DNA of 64,000 nt, taken from NCBI RefSeq assembly GCF_007990225.1, contig NZ_BJWF01000006.1:1-64000 (forward strand). The letters are read 5' to 3'. This DNA is from Enterococcus villorum. GTDB lineage: Bacteria > Bacillota > Bacilli > Lactobacillales > Enterococcaceae. The position numbers and the translations under genes are program-made. Under the pieces are notes generated by a model that was not told the origin of the DNA, did not search any database, and saw only the letters and a list, made by a program, of their open reading frames with translations. This document shows positions 27,779 to 38,093 of the stretch, one piece after another. The first letter of the stretch is position 1, and the number at the start of each line of letters is the position of its first letter.

Positions 27779-29335
27779 ATGGTAGTCAACATTCTCCTCG
27801 CTATCATCGGTTTAATTGTCGGTCTTGGTTTAGGGTTTATGGTTGCAAAGTCACGTCACGAAAAAGAAATTGCTGGTGCACAATCATCAGCAGCCGGAAT
27901 TATTGATAGTGCAAAAAAAGAAGCAGAAACTCTAAAAAAAGAAGCATTGTTAGAAGCTAAGGAAGAAAATCAGAAATATCGTTCTGAAGTTGAAAGTGAG
28001 CTGAGAGAAAGCAAGTTAGAATTAAAATCTCAAGAAAATCGATTGATTCAACGTGAACAAACGTTGAATCGTAAAGATGACTCATTAGAAAAACGTGAGA
28101 GCTCACTTGAAAGCAAGGAAGAAGCACTTAGTTCAAAACAGCAATTGATTGAAGAGCGAGAAAAAGACGTTGAAAAGTTAATTGAAGAACAACAAAAAGA
28201 ACTAGAAAAAATTGCTGGTTTGTCAAAAGAAGATGCAAAAGAAGTCATCATGAAATCAACCGAAGAAGAGTTGAACCATGAATTGACAATAATGGTGAAA
28301 GAATCGGAACAGCGAGCAAAAGAAGAAGCAGATCGCAAAGCGAAAAACCTTTTGTCATTAGCCATTCAACGCTGTGCGGCAGACCAAGTATCTGAAACAA
28401 CCGTATCTGTGGTTACTTTACCAAATGATGAAATGAAAGGCCGCATCATTGGGCGTGAAGGTCGAAATATCCGAACACTGGAAACATTGACTGGTATTGA
28501 TTTAATTATTGATGATACGCCAGAAGCAGTGGTACTTTCAGGATTTGACCCAATTCGTAGAGAAATCGCACGGATGACGCTAGAAAAATTGATCCAAGAT
28601 GGTCGTATTCATCCTGCACGAATTGAAGAAATGGTCGAAAAATCTCGTAAAGAAATGGATGAACGTATTCGCGAATATGGTGAAGAAGCAGCCTTTGAAG
28701 TGGGCGCACACACGCTTCATCCAGATTTAATCAAAATTATGGGTCGTCTTCATTTTAGAACGAGCTATGGTCAAAATGTTTTAAAACATTCAGTAGAAGT
28801 GGCTAAATTATCAGGCATACTTGCTGCTGAACTAGGAGAAGATATCCAATTAGCGAAACGAGCTGGGTTACTTCACGATATTGGTAAAGCGTTAGATCAT
28901 GAAATTGAAGGCTCCCACGTGGAAATTGGAGCAGAATTAGCGACAAAATACAAAGAGAATCCTGTAGTAATCAATGCAATTGCTTCTCATCATGGCGATG
29001 TTGAAGCAACTTCGATTATTTCAGTATTAGTAGCAGCAGCAGACGCCCTTTCAGCGGCTCGTCCAGGAGCTAGAAGTGAATCATTAGAAAACTATATTCG
29101 ACGCTTAAGAAGCCTAGAAAATATCTCTAATAGCTTTGCTGGTGTAGAATCTAGTTTTGCCGTTCAAGCAGGACGAGAAGTTCGCGTGATGGTCAAACCA
29201 GAAGAAATTTCTGATTTAGATGCTGTTCGCCTAGTGAGAGATATTAGAAAACGAATTGAAGAAGAACTGGATTATCCAGGACATATTAAAGTAATTGTCA
29301 TCCGTGAAACACGCGCGACAGATTACGCCAAATAA
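27779..29335 (+). CDS. rny: Ribonuclease Y
   Basis: Membrane-anchored endoribonuclease that initiates bulk mRNA decay. 519 residues: an N-terminal transmembrane helix ([19 protein letters not shown]), a long Glu/Lys-rich coiled coil (about 30-200), a KH RNA-binding domain ([17 protein letters not shown]) and an HD metal-dependent catalytic domain ([12 protein letters not shown]). I chose ATG 27779 with SD TGGAGGTG; the open frame extends 37 codons upstream without SD. It ends at a strong terminator shared with convergent proC. Confidence 0.96.
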   Translation: MVVNILLAIIGLIVGLGLGFMVAKSRHEKEIAGAQSSAAGIIDSAKKEAETLKKEALLEAKEENQKYRSEVESELRESKLELKSQENRLIQREQTLNRKDDSLEKRESSLESKEEALSSKQQLIEEREKDVEKLIEEQQKELEKIAGLSKEDAKEVIMKSTEEELNHELTIMVKESEQRAKEEADRKAKNLLSLAIQRCAADQVSETTVSVVTLPNDEMKGRIIGREGRNIRTLETLTGIDLIIDDTPEAVVLSGFDPIRREIARMTLEKLIQDGRIHPARIEEMVEKSRKEMDERIREYGEEAAFEVGAHTLHPDLIKIMGRLHFRTSYGQNVLKHSVEVAKLSGILAAELGEDIQLAKRAGLLHDIGKALDHEIEGSHVEIGAELATKYKENPVVINAIASHHGDVEATSIISVLVAAADALSAARPGARSESLENYIRRLRSLENISNSFAGVESSFAVQAGREVRVMVKPEEISDLDAVRLVRDIRKRIEEELDYPGHIKVIVIRETRATDYAK

Positions 29336-29345
29336 AATGAATGCT

Positions 29346-29390
29346 AAAAGACCTATTTTGATATTCAAGATCAAAATAGGTCTTTTTGTT
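29346..29390. terminator. Bidirectional terminator between rny and proC
   Basis: Arms AAAGACCTATTTTGAT and ATCAAAATAGGTCTTT, flanked by A-rich and T-rich tracts, so it can act for both convergent genes. Confidence 0.85.
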
Positions 29391-29460
29391 TATTCTTAAA
29401 TCAAAAAATAAAATCATGGTTTCTATGATTCATTTTGGAGATATTCCACTTTTTTATGGC

Positions 29461-30264
29461 TTACTTATCTAGCATTTCGCGGTCTTTTTCAATTGTTGTA
29501 TTAATGCCTTTGATGATTGCAGGAATGAACCCAGCTTCTTCTAAAGCAACCACCCCTGCGACCGTTGTTCCTCCAGGAGAAGAAACTTGATCTACAAGTT
29601 CCCAAGGATTCTCTTCGCTTGAAAGAAGTTTTTGGCAAGAACCCATGATAGCTTTTGCTGCAATTTCAGTCGCCATTTTTTTAGGCAAGCCGTTAAATAC
29701 ACCAGCTCGTCCCATTGCATCAATCAACATATAGATAAATGCTGGTGAACTACCCGCCAACCCAATAAATGTACTAAAATCAGTTTCTGCTAATGGATAG
29801 ACACTACCAATCGCTTCAAAAATCTCTGTTGCTTGCTTGAATTCGCTAAATGATACACGATGATTTTTACAAATAGCCGATACACCTGCACCTACACTGA
29901 CATTTACATTGGGCATGACACGAATAATTTTAGCCTCTGGATTCTTCAAGGCTTTTTCTAAGTCACTAAGTGATTTCCCAGAAGCAATCGAAATAAAGAG
30001 ACACTTGTTGCTATAATTTTTTAAATCCTGCAACACTTGTTCAATGATTTTTGGCTTGACAGCAAGTAAAAGAATATCTGTTTGTTCAGCTACTTCTTGA
30101 TTGTTTTGACAAGCGTTAACGCCAGTTTTTTCTGCGAAACGTTGCGCATTTTCATAGTGACCGCTTGATACAAAAATATTTTCTTTAGCAACAGTTTCTT
30201 TTTCAATTAACCCATTGATGATGGCTTGTGCCATGTTTCCTGTGCCGATAAATCCAATTTTCAT
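29461..30264 (-). CDS. proC: Pyrroline-5-carboxylate reductase
   Basis: Last step of proline synthesis, reducing pyrroline-5-carboxylate with NAD(P)H. 267 residues; N-terminal Rossmann motif MKIGFIGTGNMAQAI, the conserved VMPNVNVSVGAGVS and the C-terminal signature LVDQVSSPGGTTVAGVVALEE. SD GGAGAGGAT lies upstream of the ATG. It completes the pathway started by proBA at 5.7-7.7 kb but is transcribed separately. Confidence 0.96.
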   Translation of the reverse strand: MKIGFIGTGNMAQAIINGLIEKETVAKENIFVSSGHYENAQRFAEKTGVNACQNNQEVAEQTDILLLAVKPKIIEQVLQDLKNYSNKCLFISIASGKSLSDLEKALKNPEAKIIRVMPNVNVSVGAGVSAICKNHRVSFSEFKQATEIFEAIGSVYPLAETDFSTFIGLAGSSPAFIYMLIDAMGRAGVFNGLPKKMATEIAAKAIMGSCQKLLSSEENPWELVDQVSSPGGTTVAGVVALEEAGFIPAIIKGINTTIEKDREMLDK

Positions 30265-30439
30265 ATTATCCTCTCCTTTAGTTTTAGCATAGCTTTCTTT
30301 TTAATGAAGAGCAAGAAAAGAATGGGGAGATTTTCTAAATGAATAAAAAAGAGGAAATGGTGCAAAAGTGGAAAAAACAAAGTAAATAAGATAACATTGA
30401 TTTATATAACGAAACTCTTCAAGTTAGGAAGGATAAAAT

Positions 30440-33013
30440 GTGAAAAATAAACGCCGCATAGTGTTTCAATGGTTGAAAGACCATAGCTTAATTATAAAGT
30501 TAATCTTTTTTGGTTCTATTTTAGTTTTTGTGGCGAATCAAGTAGTAAATATTGCTCACGGCATGACTTGGCAAAATATTTGGCAAACGATGAGACAACA
30601 AAGTTATCTTACCATGAGTTTGATGATTTTAGTCGGCTTGCTTGGCGTGATACCAATGTTGCTGTATGACGGGGTCACCATTCGTGTTTTGGAAAAACAA
30701 GGAAAACCAAAAATGAAGACACAAGATTTTTTCTTAGCCGCTTTTATTACAAATACGATTAATAATTTGGCGGGTTTTGGTGGGATCGTTGGTGCGAGCC
30801 TTCGCGCAAGTTTTTATGGAAAAGAAACCAATCGTAAAATGGTACTTGCTACGGTTTCAAAAGTTGCATTATTTATGCTTACTGGTTTGTCTTTTTGGTC
30901 TTTTTTCACATTTATTGATGTCTTTTTTCTGCAAACAACGAGTATTTTTCGAGGGTATTGGATTTGGTTACTTGGCGGTAGTTTGATCGTACCGGCTATT
31001 TTTTTATTTGTTTACTTGAAAAGAAGAACACTATTTTCAGAGTTTTATCCCAAGGGTGTTATAGGATTGCTGTTTGCGTCTGTGGGACAATGGACGGGAG
31101 CGTTGGCTGTTTTTTTAGTGCTTGGTTATTTAATGAATGTGGATATTTCCTTATTTTCTATTTATCCAATGTTCATTATCGCTACGTTGATTGGCATGCT
31201 GACGATGGTTCCTGGCGGAGCAGGAACATTCGATGTTTTGATGATTTTAGGGATGACTCAGCTATCCGTACGTCAAGATGTTGCTGTAGTATGGCTGCTT
31301 TATTATCGTTTGTTTTATTATGTAGTGCCCTTTGTAATTGGTTTGTTTTTATTTTTGACACATACAGGAGTTAAAGTGAATCGTTTTTTTGATAATATTC
31401 CTCGCTTACTTTTTCAAAAATTTGCACATTTTGTATTAGTTACAGCGGTTTATTTTGCAGGGATTATGATGGTACTACTTTCTACAATTACAAATCTTTC
31501 TGCAATTAGTCGTTTATTTCAAATTTTGCTTCCTTTTTCATTTAATTTTTTAGATCAGACATTGAATTTGTTGATCGGCTTTTTATTACTTGGTCTAGGT
31601 CGAGCATTGGCAATGAAAGTGAAAAAAGCTTTTTTACCCACGATTATTTTATTAGTATTTGGTATTCTCAATACCGTCACTCGAACATTGTCTTGGCAAT
31701 TGATTTTAGTTTATGTCTTAATCTTACTTGCCGTTTGGTTATCTCGGAAAGAATTTTATCGGAAGAAGTTTGTTTATTCGTGGGGAGCAATTCTCTTTGA
31801 TTCCTGTTTATTTGGCTTTTTATTTATTGTATATGCTATTGCTGGATACCATAGTGGTAGTTTTTGGGGTAACCGATTGACCGCTAACCATTTTATTTTA
31901 TTTCCATCAGATGAAGTTTGGTTTTCAGGTTTGATTGGTTTAGGGGTTTCTTTACTTGCGTTAGTTGCCCTGTATCAATATCTAGCGATTGAACCTTGTG
32001 AGTTAGGCACGACTTTACAAAAAGAGCGCTTTGAGAAATTATTATCAACATATTCGGGGACTTCTGCTAGCCATTACCTCCTCTTGCCTGGGTATAAATA
32101 TTACTATTATCAACAAAACGGTGAAGATCAAGTGGTTTTTGGGTATCAAATGAAAGGGAATAAATGTTTTGTTTTAGGTGATCCGATTGGTAACCCAAAA
32201 TTGATCCGCCCGGCTATAACTGAATTTATGAAAAAAGCTGATTGTTTAGGTTATCAAATTGCTTTTTATAAAATTTCAGAAAAACATGTGGTTATGCTTC
32301 ATGAAGCGGGTTTTTATTTTACAAAAGTTGGCGAAGCAGGAATTGCTGATTTGACAACGGAAGAAATGCCTTGGGTTAACCAACAATTAGAATACCAACG
32401 TTTAACAAATGATGGGTACCATTTCACTTGGTATAACCGTTTGCCGGAGGAGCTATTGTCTGCCGTGAGAGAAGTTTCAAAGAGTTGGTTACATGGTGCT
32501 AGAGAAAAACATTTTTCAGTTGGGCGCTTTAATGAAGAATATCTACTAACTAGTGGTATAGGGATTGTACGCAAAGAACAAAAAATAGTAGGATTTATTA
32601 CTGAACAAACTATTTCAGCTCACCAAGCAGGCTATGATTTACTACGTACACTACCTGATGAACCGCAAGAACTTGCAGATTATTTACTAGTTAATCTATT
32701 TATCATATACCGAGAAAAAGGTTACCTTGAAGCAAATCTTGGTTTGGCACCACTAGCAAACGTTGGAGAAACAGATTTCTCTTTCTTTCAAGAACGAATG
32801 ATGCATATTGTTTATAATTATGGTAACTTTTTTTATTCTTTTCAATCTGCTTATGAGGAAAAACTTCGTTATGTTACTCGGTGGGAAGGTAGGTACTTTG
32901 CTTATATGAAGGGCAGTAGTTTTTTATTTGCAACATTGCAATTGTTCATTTTAATTGGGAAAGGCAAAGAAAAAACAATCAGTTTTGCAGAAGAAGTACT
33001 AACAGAATTATAA
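30440..33013 (+). CDS. mprF: MprF, phosphatidylglycerol lysyltransferase and flippase
   Basis: Transfers lysine (or related amino acids) from aminoacyl-tRNA to phosphatidylglycerol and flips the product outward, lowering negative surface charge and raising resistance to cationic peptides and daptomycin. 857 residues: about 14 membrane helices over residues 15-530, then a cytosolic GNAT-like catalytic domain (FVLGDPIGNP, GFITEQTI, EANLGLAPLANVGE). GTG start with SD AGGAAGGA. Only one mprF is seen in this window. Confidence 0.95.
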   Translation: MKNKRRIVFQWLKDHSLIIKLIFFGSILVFVANQVVNIAHGMTWQNIWQTMRQQSYLTMSLMILVGLLGVIPMLLYDGVTIRVLEKQGKPKMKTQDFFLAAFITNTINNLAGFGGIVGASLRASFYGKETNRKMVLATVSKVALFMLTGLSFWSFFTFIDVFFLQTTSIFRGYWIWLLGGSLIVPAIFLFVYLKRRTLFSEFYPKGVIGLLFASVGQWTGALAVFLVLGYLMNVDISLFSIYPMFIIATLIGMLTMVPGGAGTFDVLMILGMTQLSVRQDVAVVWLLYYRLFYYVVPFVIGLFLFLTHTGVKVNRFFDNIPRLLFQKFAHFVLVTAVYFAGIMMVLLSTITNLSAISRLFQILLPFSFNFLDQTLNLLIGFLLLGLGRALAMKVKKAFLPTIILLVFGILNTVTRTLSWQLILVYVLILLAVWLSRKEFYRKKFVYSWGAILFDSCLFGFLFIVYAIAGYHSGSFWGNRLTANHFILFPSDEVWFSGLIGLGVSLLALVALYQYLAIEPCELGTTLQKERFEKLLSTYSGTSASHYLLLPGYKYYYYQQNGEDQVVFGYQMKGNKCFVLGDPIGNPKLIRPAITEFMKKADCLGYQIAFYKISEKHVVMLHEAGFYFTKVGEAGIADLTTEEMPWVNQQLEYQRLTNDGYHFTWYNRLPEELLSAVREVSKSWLHGAREKHFSVGRFNEEYLLTSGIGIVRKEQKIVGFITEQTISAHQAGYDLLRTLPDEPQELADYLLVNLFIIYREKGYLEANLGLAPLANVGETDFSFFQERMMHIVYNYGNFFYSFQSAYEEKLRYVTRWEGRYFAYMKGSSFLFATLQLFILIGKGKEKTISFAEEVLTEL

Positions 33014-33264
33014 TTCCCAAAGTTTGTTAGTAGAGCGACATTGGCACAATTACTTTTGTAGAAATTGATATTTTCGAGAGAGAAAGCTAGAGAAGATTTA
33101 CTTTATGTACTTTTCAAAAGTTAGATACTATTATTTTTTGTTGTTTATAAAAAGAATGAAAGAAAAATGAATAGGAAAGTAAGGAGAACTTGAGTATAAG
33201 CTATACTTTTATTTTTCTCTGTGATAGAATACTTTCGACTTAGACTATTTGAATGGGTGAGAGG

Positions 33265-34113
33265 ATGGAACTGATAGAAAAAGCACCAGCTAAGATTAAT
33301 TTAGGGCTGGATGTATTATATAAACGCCCCGATGGTTACCATGAATTGGAAATGGTGATGTCGAGTATAGATTTGGCAGATCACTTATTCTTTGAAGAGC
33401 TACCTGAAGATAAAATCATTGTAGAGACGAATAAGGCTTTTTTACCAGTAGATCAACGAAACAATGTTTATCAAGCTGCATCATTAATAAAAAATAAGTA
33501 TCAAATCAAAAAAGGAATCAAAATTTTTGTTAAAAAAAATATCCCAGTGGCAGCGGGACTAGGCGGGGGAAGTACAGATTGTGCTGCTGCACTAAGAGGG
33601 ATTAACCAATTATGGAATCTTGATTGTTCTCTAGAGGAATTAGCAGAAATTGGATTAGCGGTTGGCACAGATGTTCCTTATTGTGTTTATGGAAATACAG
33701 CATTTGTTGGAGGAAAGGGAGAAAATGTTCAAGTCATACCTTCCATGCCACCATGTTGGGTAATCTTAGTAAAACCTAAAATGAGTGTATCTACCAAAAC
33801 TATTTTTAAAGAAGTAGATATGCAACAAATCAACCATCAAAAAATTCATGGTTTGGTCGAAGCGATCCAACAACAAGACTATCAATCAATGATTGCTCAT
33901 ATGGGGAATAGTTTAGAAGACGTTACTGGTAAACGTCATCCAATTATCCATCAAATTAAAGAACGCATGTTAAAATATGGCGCAGATGCGGCACTAATGA
34001 GTGGCAGTGGACCAACAGTCTTTGCTTTATGCCGACACTATTCAAGAGCACAAAGAGTTTTCAACGGACTAAAAGGATTCTGCGATGAAGTATACTTAGT
34101 CCGTACGTTATAA
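33265..34113 (+). CDS. ispE: 4-(cytidine 5'-diphospho)-2-C-methyl-D-erythritol kinase homologue
   Basis: GHMP-kinase-fold protein of 282 residues with ELIEKAPAKINLGLDV at the N-terminus, the ATP motif PVAAGLGGGSTDCAAAL (about 93-109) and C-terminal ALMSGSGPTVFAL. In the MEP pathway IspE phosphorylates CDP-methylerythritol, but enterococci make isoprenoids by the mevalonate route and ispD/ispF are missing from their usual place here, so the real substrate is open. I chose ATG 33265, preceded by GGTGAGAGG; ATG 33253 has no SD. Confidence 0.9.
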   Translation: MELIEKAPAKINLGLDVLYKRPDGYHELEMVMSSIDLADHLFFEELPEDKIIVETNKAFLPVDQRNNVYQAASLIKNKYQIKKGIKIFVKKNIPVAAGLGGGSTDCAAALRGINQLWNLDCSLEELAEIGLAVGTDVPYCVYGNTAFVGGKGENVQVIPSMPPCWVILVKPKMSVSTKTIFKEVDMQQINHQKIHGLVEAIQQQDYQSMIAHMGNSLEDVTGKRHPIIHQIKERMLKYGADAALMSGSGPTVFALCRHYSRAQRVFNGLKGFCDEVYLVRTL

Positions 34114-34114
34114 A

Positions 34115-34380
34115 AGGTTGTAAACACCGTGGATAGGTTGTGACAGAGCCGCTTAGCTCTGAGTATTAAGGAAACGCCAGAGAAAATGGCTCTTTCATTT
34201 TTTCTGGTTTTGACTTAATACCGAAGAGTTGGCTATGGAACATCGTGGATAAGGTCATGAAAGTAGCGTTTAGCTCCGAGCAAATAAGCAAATAAATTTT
34301 AAAATAGCTTTCCATATTTTGAAAAATACTCGCTTATTGTTGAGGAGGTGCTACTTGAATGCCGTGGATTGGTTGTGAGA
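34115..34380. repeat. Tandem palindromic intergenic repeats, inverted relative to the 23.6-kb copies
   Basis: Two units of about 120 bp begin and end with forms of the spacer ACACCGTGGATAGGTTGTGA (34126-34145, then CATCGTGGATAAGGTCATGA at 34243-34262 and a GCCGTGGATTGGTTGTGAG at 34363-34380). Units share TTAGCTC(C/T)GAG and GCTTATTGTTGAGGAGGTGCT landmarks with the 3.5- and 23.6-kb elements. No coding frame is present between 34114 and the terminator at 34447. Confidence 0.7.
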
Positions 34381-34446
34381 AGGCTGGTCTACATCAAGCA
34401 ATAAGAACAAACAGGGAAAATGGCTTTTCATATTGTTTAATTTAAT

Positions 34447-34487
34447 TAGAGAGAGGAGAAAGACCTATTTCTTCTCTCTCTTTTTGC
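34447..34487 (+). terminator. Terminator upstream of the zinc operon
   Basis: Arms AGAGAGAGGAGAAAGA and TTTCTTCTCTCTCTTT with T-rich tail; it ends the ispE/repeat transcript. Confidence 0.8.
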
Positions 34488-34592
34488 CGAAGAACCATCA
34501 AGTATATTACTATATAAACATGAATAGATTGTCATTCATTTTACGTTTTATATTGAAATTATTCGTATAAATCAGAAATTGAAGGATTTCTA

Positions 34593-34654
34593 TTGACTCT
34601 CTTTTTTTATTCTGATAAATTAAGTTCCGTTGATAAATCGTAATTTTACGATTT
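34593..34654 (+). promoter_or_regulatory. Zinc operon promoter with Zur-like palindrome
   Basis: TTGACT (34593-34598), 17 bases, TAAATT (34616-34621) form a plausible promoter. Thirteen bases downstream lies a perfect 20-bp palindrome, AAATCGTAA-TT-TTACGATTT (34635-34654). It matches the Firmicute Zur box (9-3-9 arms) except for a 2- instead of 3-base centre. Position just after the start point suits repression when zinc is plentiful. Confidence 0.75.
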
Positions 34655-34672
34655 GAATGAAAGGAGAATATT

Positions 34673-35611
34673 ATGAAAAAATATCTTTTTGGTGCTGCAT
34701 TAGCTGTAGGAATGTTTCTATTGACGGCTTGTGGAAATACTTCGCAAGAAACTTCAAAAAATGATGAGTTAACGATTGTTGCTACTTTTTATCCGATGTA
34801 TGAATTTACAAAAGAAGTAGTTGGGGATGAAGGAAATGTAAAACTATTGGTACCTGCTGGAACTGAGCCACATGACTTCGAACCAAGTGCGAAACAACAA
34901 GCAGAAATTGCTGATGCCGATGTTTTTGTTTATAATAGTCCAGATATGGAATTTTTTGTAGATTCACTCAAAGACTCTGTTGACACGAAAAAAACACTAA
35001 TGATCGAAGCAGCAAAAGGTATTGATCGCTTAAAATCAGAAGAGGAAGAGCACGAACATGAAGAAGAGGATTCAGACCATCATTCTCATGAATATGATCC
35101 ACATGTATGGTTAGACCCTGTTCTAGCTATTAAAGAAGTTCAAACGATTGCTTCTGAACTCGGTGAAAAATACCCAGAGAAGAAAGAAACCTTTGATAAA
35201 AACGCCGAGGCATATACGAAAAAATTAGAGGCATTGAATCAAAAATATATTGATGAATTAAAAGATGCAAAAAATCGAACATTTGTGACACAACATGCCG
35301 CATTTGCTTACTTAGCGAATCAGTATGATTTGAATCAACAAGCCATTGCAGGCGTGACACCAGACCAAGAACCGACCCCAAGCCGTTTAGCGGAATTAAA
35401 AGATTTTGTTAATAAAAATAACGTTCAAGTGATCTATTTTGAAGAAAATGCTTCTTCTAAAGTGGCTGAAACGTTATCGAAAGAAACAGGTGTAAAATTA
35501 GAAGTATTAAATCCATTAGAAAGTTTAACCAACGATCAAATGAAAGCTGGAGAAAATTATATTACGGTGATGGAAAAGAATTTAGAAGCATTAAAAGAAA
35601 GTATTAAATAA
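34673..35611 (+). CDS. adcA: Zinc ABC transporter substrate-binding lipoprotein (AdcA/ZnuA)
   Basis: 312 residues. Signal peptide and lipobox LLTACGN (Cys about residue 20) anchor it outside the membrane. Cluster A-I fold with metal-ligand histidines in [16 protein letters not shown] and [10 protein letters not shown], and a His/Glu/Asp-rich loop ([18 protein letters not shown], about 124-141) typical of zinc-specific members. First gene of a three-gene importer under the Zur-like palindrome. It lacks the C-terminal ZinT domain of long AdcA proteins. Confidence 0.95.
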   Translation: MKKYLFGAALAVGMFLLTACGNTSQETSKNDELTIVATFYPMYEFTKEVVGDEGNVKLLVPAGTEPHDFEPSAKQQAEIADADVFVYNSPDMEFFVDSLKDSVDTKKTLMIEAAKGIDRLKSEEEEHEHEEEDSDHHSHEYDPHVWLDPVLAIKEVQTIASELGEKYPEKKETFDKNAEAYTKKLEALNQKYIDELKDAKNRTFVTQHAAFAYLANQYDLNQQAIAGVTPDQEPTPSRLAELKDFVNKNNVQVIYFEENASSKVAETLSKETGVKLEVLNPLESLTNDQMKAGENYITVMEKNLEALKESIK

Positions 35612-35628
35612 GAACGGAGGTATGGCGC

Positions 35629-36309
35629 GTGCGTTATATCGAAATAGCCAATTTAACTTTTTATTATGACGATGAACCTGTATTAGAAGATGTATCTTAT
35701 CATGTCGATGCAGGGGAATTTGTTATTTTAACTGGAGAAAACGGTGCAGCAAAATCAACATTGATCAAAGCTTCTTTAGGCTTGTTAAAACCTTCAAAAG
35801 GAACAATAACCATTGCAAAAAAAAATCAAGACGGACAGAGATTAAGCATCGGTTATATCCCACAACAAGTTGCTTCTTTTAATGCAGGTTTTCCTAGTAC
35901 AGTATTAGAGTTAGTTCGATCGGGTCGGTATCCAAGGGGGCGTTGGTTCAAGCGCCTTTCGGAAAAAGACCATCAGCATGTAAAACGTGCTTTAGAATCA
36001 GTAGGTATGTGGGAAATGCGACACCGTCGAATTGGCGAATTGTCTGGTGGACAAAAACAGCGAATTAGCCTAGCTCGTATTTTTGCGACTGATCCAGATT
36101 TATTTATATTAGATGAGCCGACAACAGGAATGGATGAAGAATCTCGCAATGAATTCTATCGCTTGCTCCGACATAGTGCTCATAAACATGGGAAAGCAAT
36201 TTTGATGATTACTCATGACCATGAAGACATTAAACAATATGCAGATCGACAAATTCGTTTGGTCAGGAAGGAGGATTCTCCATGGCGTTGCTTTCATATG
36301 AATTCATGA
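35629..36309 (+). CDS. adcC: Zinc ABC transporter ATP-binding protein
   Basis: 226 residues. Walker A is [10 protein letters not shown] (about 37-46), with Ala in place of the usual Gly before Lys as is common in this subfamily; the ABC signature [13 protein letters not shown] and Walker [10 protein letters not shown] follow. It powers the AdcA/AdcB importer. GTG start with SD GGAGG eight bases upstream; an ATG at 35622 is out of frame. Overlaps adcB by 28 bases. Confidence 0.95.
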   Translation: MRYIEIANLTFYYDDEPVLEDVSYHVDAGEFVILTGENGAAKSTLIKASLGLLKPSKGTITIAKKNQDGQRLSIGYIPQQVASFNAGFPSTVLELVRSGRYPRGRWFKRLSEKDHQHVKRALESVGMWEMRHRRIGELSGGQKQRISLARIFATDPDLFILDEPTTGMDEESRNEFYRLLRHSAHKHGKAILMITHDHEDIKQYADRQIRLVRKEDSPWRCFHMNS

Positions 36310-37106
36310 GACGGGCATTTTTAGCCGCTGTCTTCATTGCTGGAATTGCGCCGATGTTAGGTGTCTTTTTGGTGATTCGCAGGCAATCTTTGATGGCAGA
36401 TACACTTTCTCATGTTTCTTTAGCAGGGGTTGCTTTAGGCTTCTTTTTGAATATCAATCCTACGATGACGACTATGCTCATTGTGGCACTAGCAGCCGTG
36501 ATTTTAGAATATTTACGCACCATTTATCGAACCTATTCAGAAATTTCAATTGCTATTTTAATGGCAGGTGGACTTGCACTTGCGCTAGTCTTGATGAATC
36601 TAAGTGGCGGAAATTCAGCTACAAGTATCCAGTCATATCTATTTGGTTCAATCGTGACAATTACTTGGGATCAAGTAATTTTTTTAGGTATTTTATTTAT
36701 CGTTATTGGTATTTTGTTTTTCTTATTCAAGCGACCGATGTATGTTTTAACTTTTGATGAAGATACGGCACATGTGGATGGGCTCCCAGTCCATCGTATG
36801 TCAATGCTCTTTAACGTGATTACTGGCGTGGCCATTGCCGTAATGATTCCGATTGCAGGTGCCTTGTTGATCTCAGCAATCATGGTCCTTCCAGCAGCTA
36901 TTGGCATGCGTTTAGGAAAAAGCTTCAATGTAGTAATTGCTATTAGTATTGGTGTAGGCTTTATTGGAATGCTGTCAGGTTTAACCAGTTCCTTTTATTT
37001 AGATACTCCACCAGGGGCCACAATTACTTTAGTCTTTATTGCTTTATTTTTATTGGTTAATCTGATTAAACGACTAACCGTATCGTTCAAAAGAAAAAAT
37101 AGATAA
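36282..37106 (+). CDS. adcB: Zinc ABC transporter permease
   Basis: 274 residues with about eight membrane helices of the ABC-3 family; conserved [20 protein letters not shown] near the N-terminus and [18 protein letters not shown] later. It forms the membrane channel for zinc. Its start lies inside adcC (SD AGGAAGGAGGA), implying translational coupling. Followed by a strong terminator. Confidence 0.95.
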   Translation: MALLSYEFMRRAFLAAVFIAGIAPMLGVFLVIRRQSLMADTLSHVSLAGVALGFFLNINPTMTTMLIVALAAVILEYLRTIYRTYSEISIAILMAGGLALALVLMNLSGGNSATSIQSYLFGSIVTITWDQVIFLGILFIVIGILFFLFKRPMYVLTFDEDTAHVDGLPVHRMSMLFNVITGVAIAVMIPIAGALLISAIMVLPAAIGMRLGKSFNVVIAISIGVGFIGMLSGLTSSFYLDTPPGATITLVFIALFLLVNLIKRLTVSFKRKNR

Positions 37107-37111
37107 AATAG

Positions 37112-37162
37112 TAAAAAGAAAAAGCAATGAAAACGAAAAATTTTCGTTGCTTTTTCTTTTTT
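37112..37162 (+). terminator. Terminator of the zinc operon
   Basis: Arms AAAGAAAAAGCAATGAAAA and complement-like TTTTCGTTGCTTTTTCTTTT around a short loop, ending in T-run. Confidence 0.85.
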
Positions 37163-37169
37163 TAAAATA

Positions 37170-37182
37170 AATACCGAACTAT
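37170..37182 (+). promoter_or_regulatory. PurBox upstream of purR
   Basis: AATACCGAACTAT matches the lactococcal PurBox consensus AWWWCCGAACWWT at every position. A -10 TATAAT is at 37229-37234; the matching -35 position reads TCGAAT (37206-37211), poor by consensus. The arrangement suggests PurR acting on its own gene. Confidence 0.65.
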
Positions 37183-37271
37183 TTTCTTATTTTTTTACAA
37201 AATGCTCGAATTTTTAAGTGAAAACTTATATAATGTAAAACGATATAATTTCTTAAAAGGAGCTGAAATAT

Positions 37272-38093
37272 GTGAAAGTACGTCGCAGTGAACGACTTGT
37301 TGATATGACTCAATATTTATTAGACCATCCTCATGAATTAATATCATTAACAAGTTTTGCCGAACGTTATGAATCTGCTAAATCTTCCATTAGTGAGGAC
37401 TTAGCCATTATAAAAAAAACATTTAAGGAAAGAGGTTGCGGAACATTAGAAACCATTCCAGGAGCTGCTGGAGGCGTTTTGTTTATACCGGAAATTTCTT
37501 ACGAAGAAGCAAAAAAATATATTGAGTCGTTAGCGGAGCGATTATCTGAACAAGATCGTTTACTACCTGGAGGATATGTTTATTTATCTGATTTGCTTGG
37601 GGAACCGGAATTGTTGCGACAAGTGGGAAAAATTATTGCTTCTAAATATTTAGGTGAGAAGATTGATGCAGTCATGACGGTAGCAACGAAAGGCGTTCCG
37701 ATTGCTCAAGCAGTATCTTATTATCTAAATGTGCCATTTGTTATTGTTCGTCGCGATTCTAAAATTACAGAAGGTTCAACCGTTAGCGTCAATTACGTTT
37801 CAGGTTCTTCTGAACGTATTGAAAAAATGGAATTGTCAAAAAGAAGTCTTAAACGTGGTTCACGTGTTTTAGTTGTCGACGATTTTATGAAAGGCGGCGG
37901 CACAGTGAATGGAATGAAGAGCTTAATCGAAGAATTTGAATCAGAGCTAGTAGGGATTACTGTGTTTGCAGAATCAAAATTCAATGGACACCGGGCGATT
38001 GATGATTATACCTCTTTACTTTATGTAAAAGATGTGGATACAAAGACAAAAAATATTACAGTTGTACCAGGAAATTATTTTAATGATAAATGA
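37272..38093 (+). CDS. purR: Purine operon regulator PurR
   Basis: 273 residues: N-terminal winged helix (RRSERLVDMTQYLLDHPHELI) and a C-terminal phosphoribosyltransferase-like domain with the PRPP-binding motif VLVVDDFMKGGGT (about 201-213). It senses PRPP and controls purine genes, as repressor in Bacillus or activator in Lactococcus. GTG start with SD AAAAGGAGCTG. Upstream of glmU and prs; prs makes its effector PRPP, so the neighbourhood is functionally coherent. Confidence 0.95.
   Translation: MKVRRSERLVDMTQYLLDHPHELISLTSFAERYESAKSSISEDLAIIKKTFKERGCGTLETIPGAAGGVLFIPEISYEEAKKYIESLAERLSEQDRLLPGGYVYLSDLLGEPELLRQVGKIIASKYLGEKIDAVMTVATKGVPIAQAVSYYLNVPFVIVRRDSKITEGSTVSVNYVSGSSERIEKMELSKRSLKRGSRVLVVDDFMKGGGTVNGMKSLIEEFESELVGITVFAESKFNGHRAIDDYTSLLYVKDVDTKTKNITVVPGNYFNDK

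Noticed and set aside
30777-31374. Plus-strand ORFs of 69 and 94 codons inside mprF
   Set aside because: Alternative frames of a strongly supported long gene, Cys/Phe-rich translations with no SD.
37174-37211. A second full PurBox at TCGAAT (37206-37211)
   Set aside because: It lacks the CCGAAC core; only the upstream box matches the consensus.
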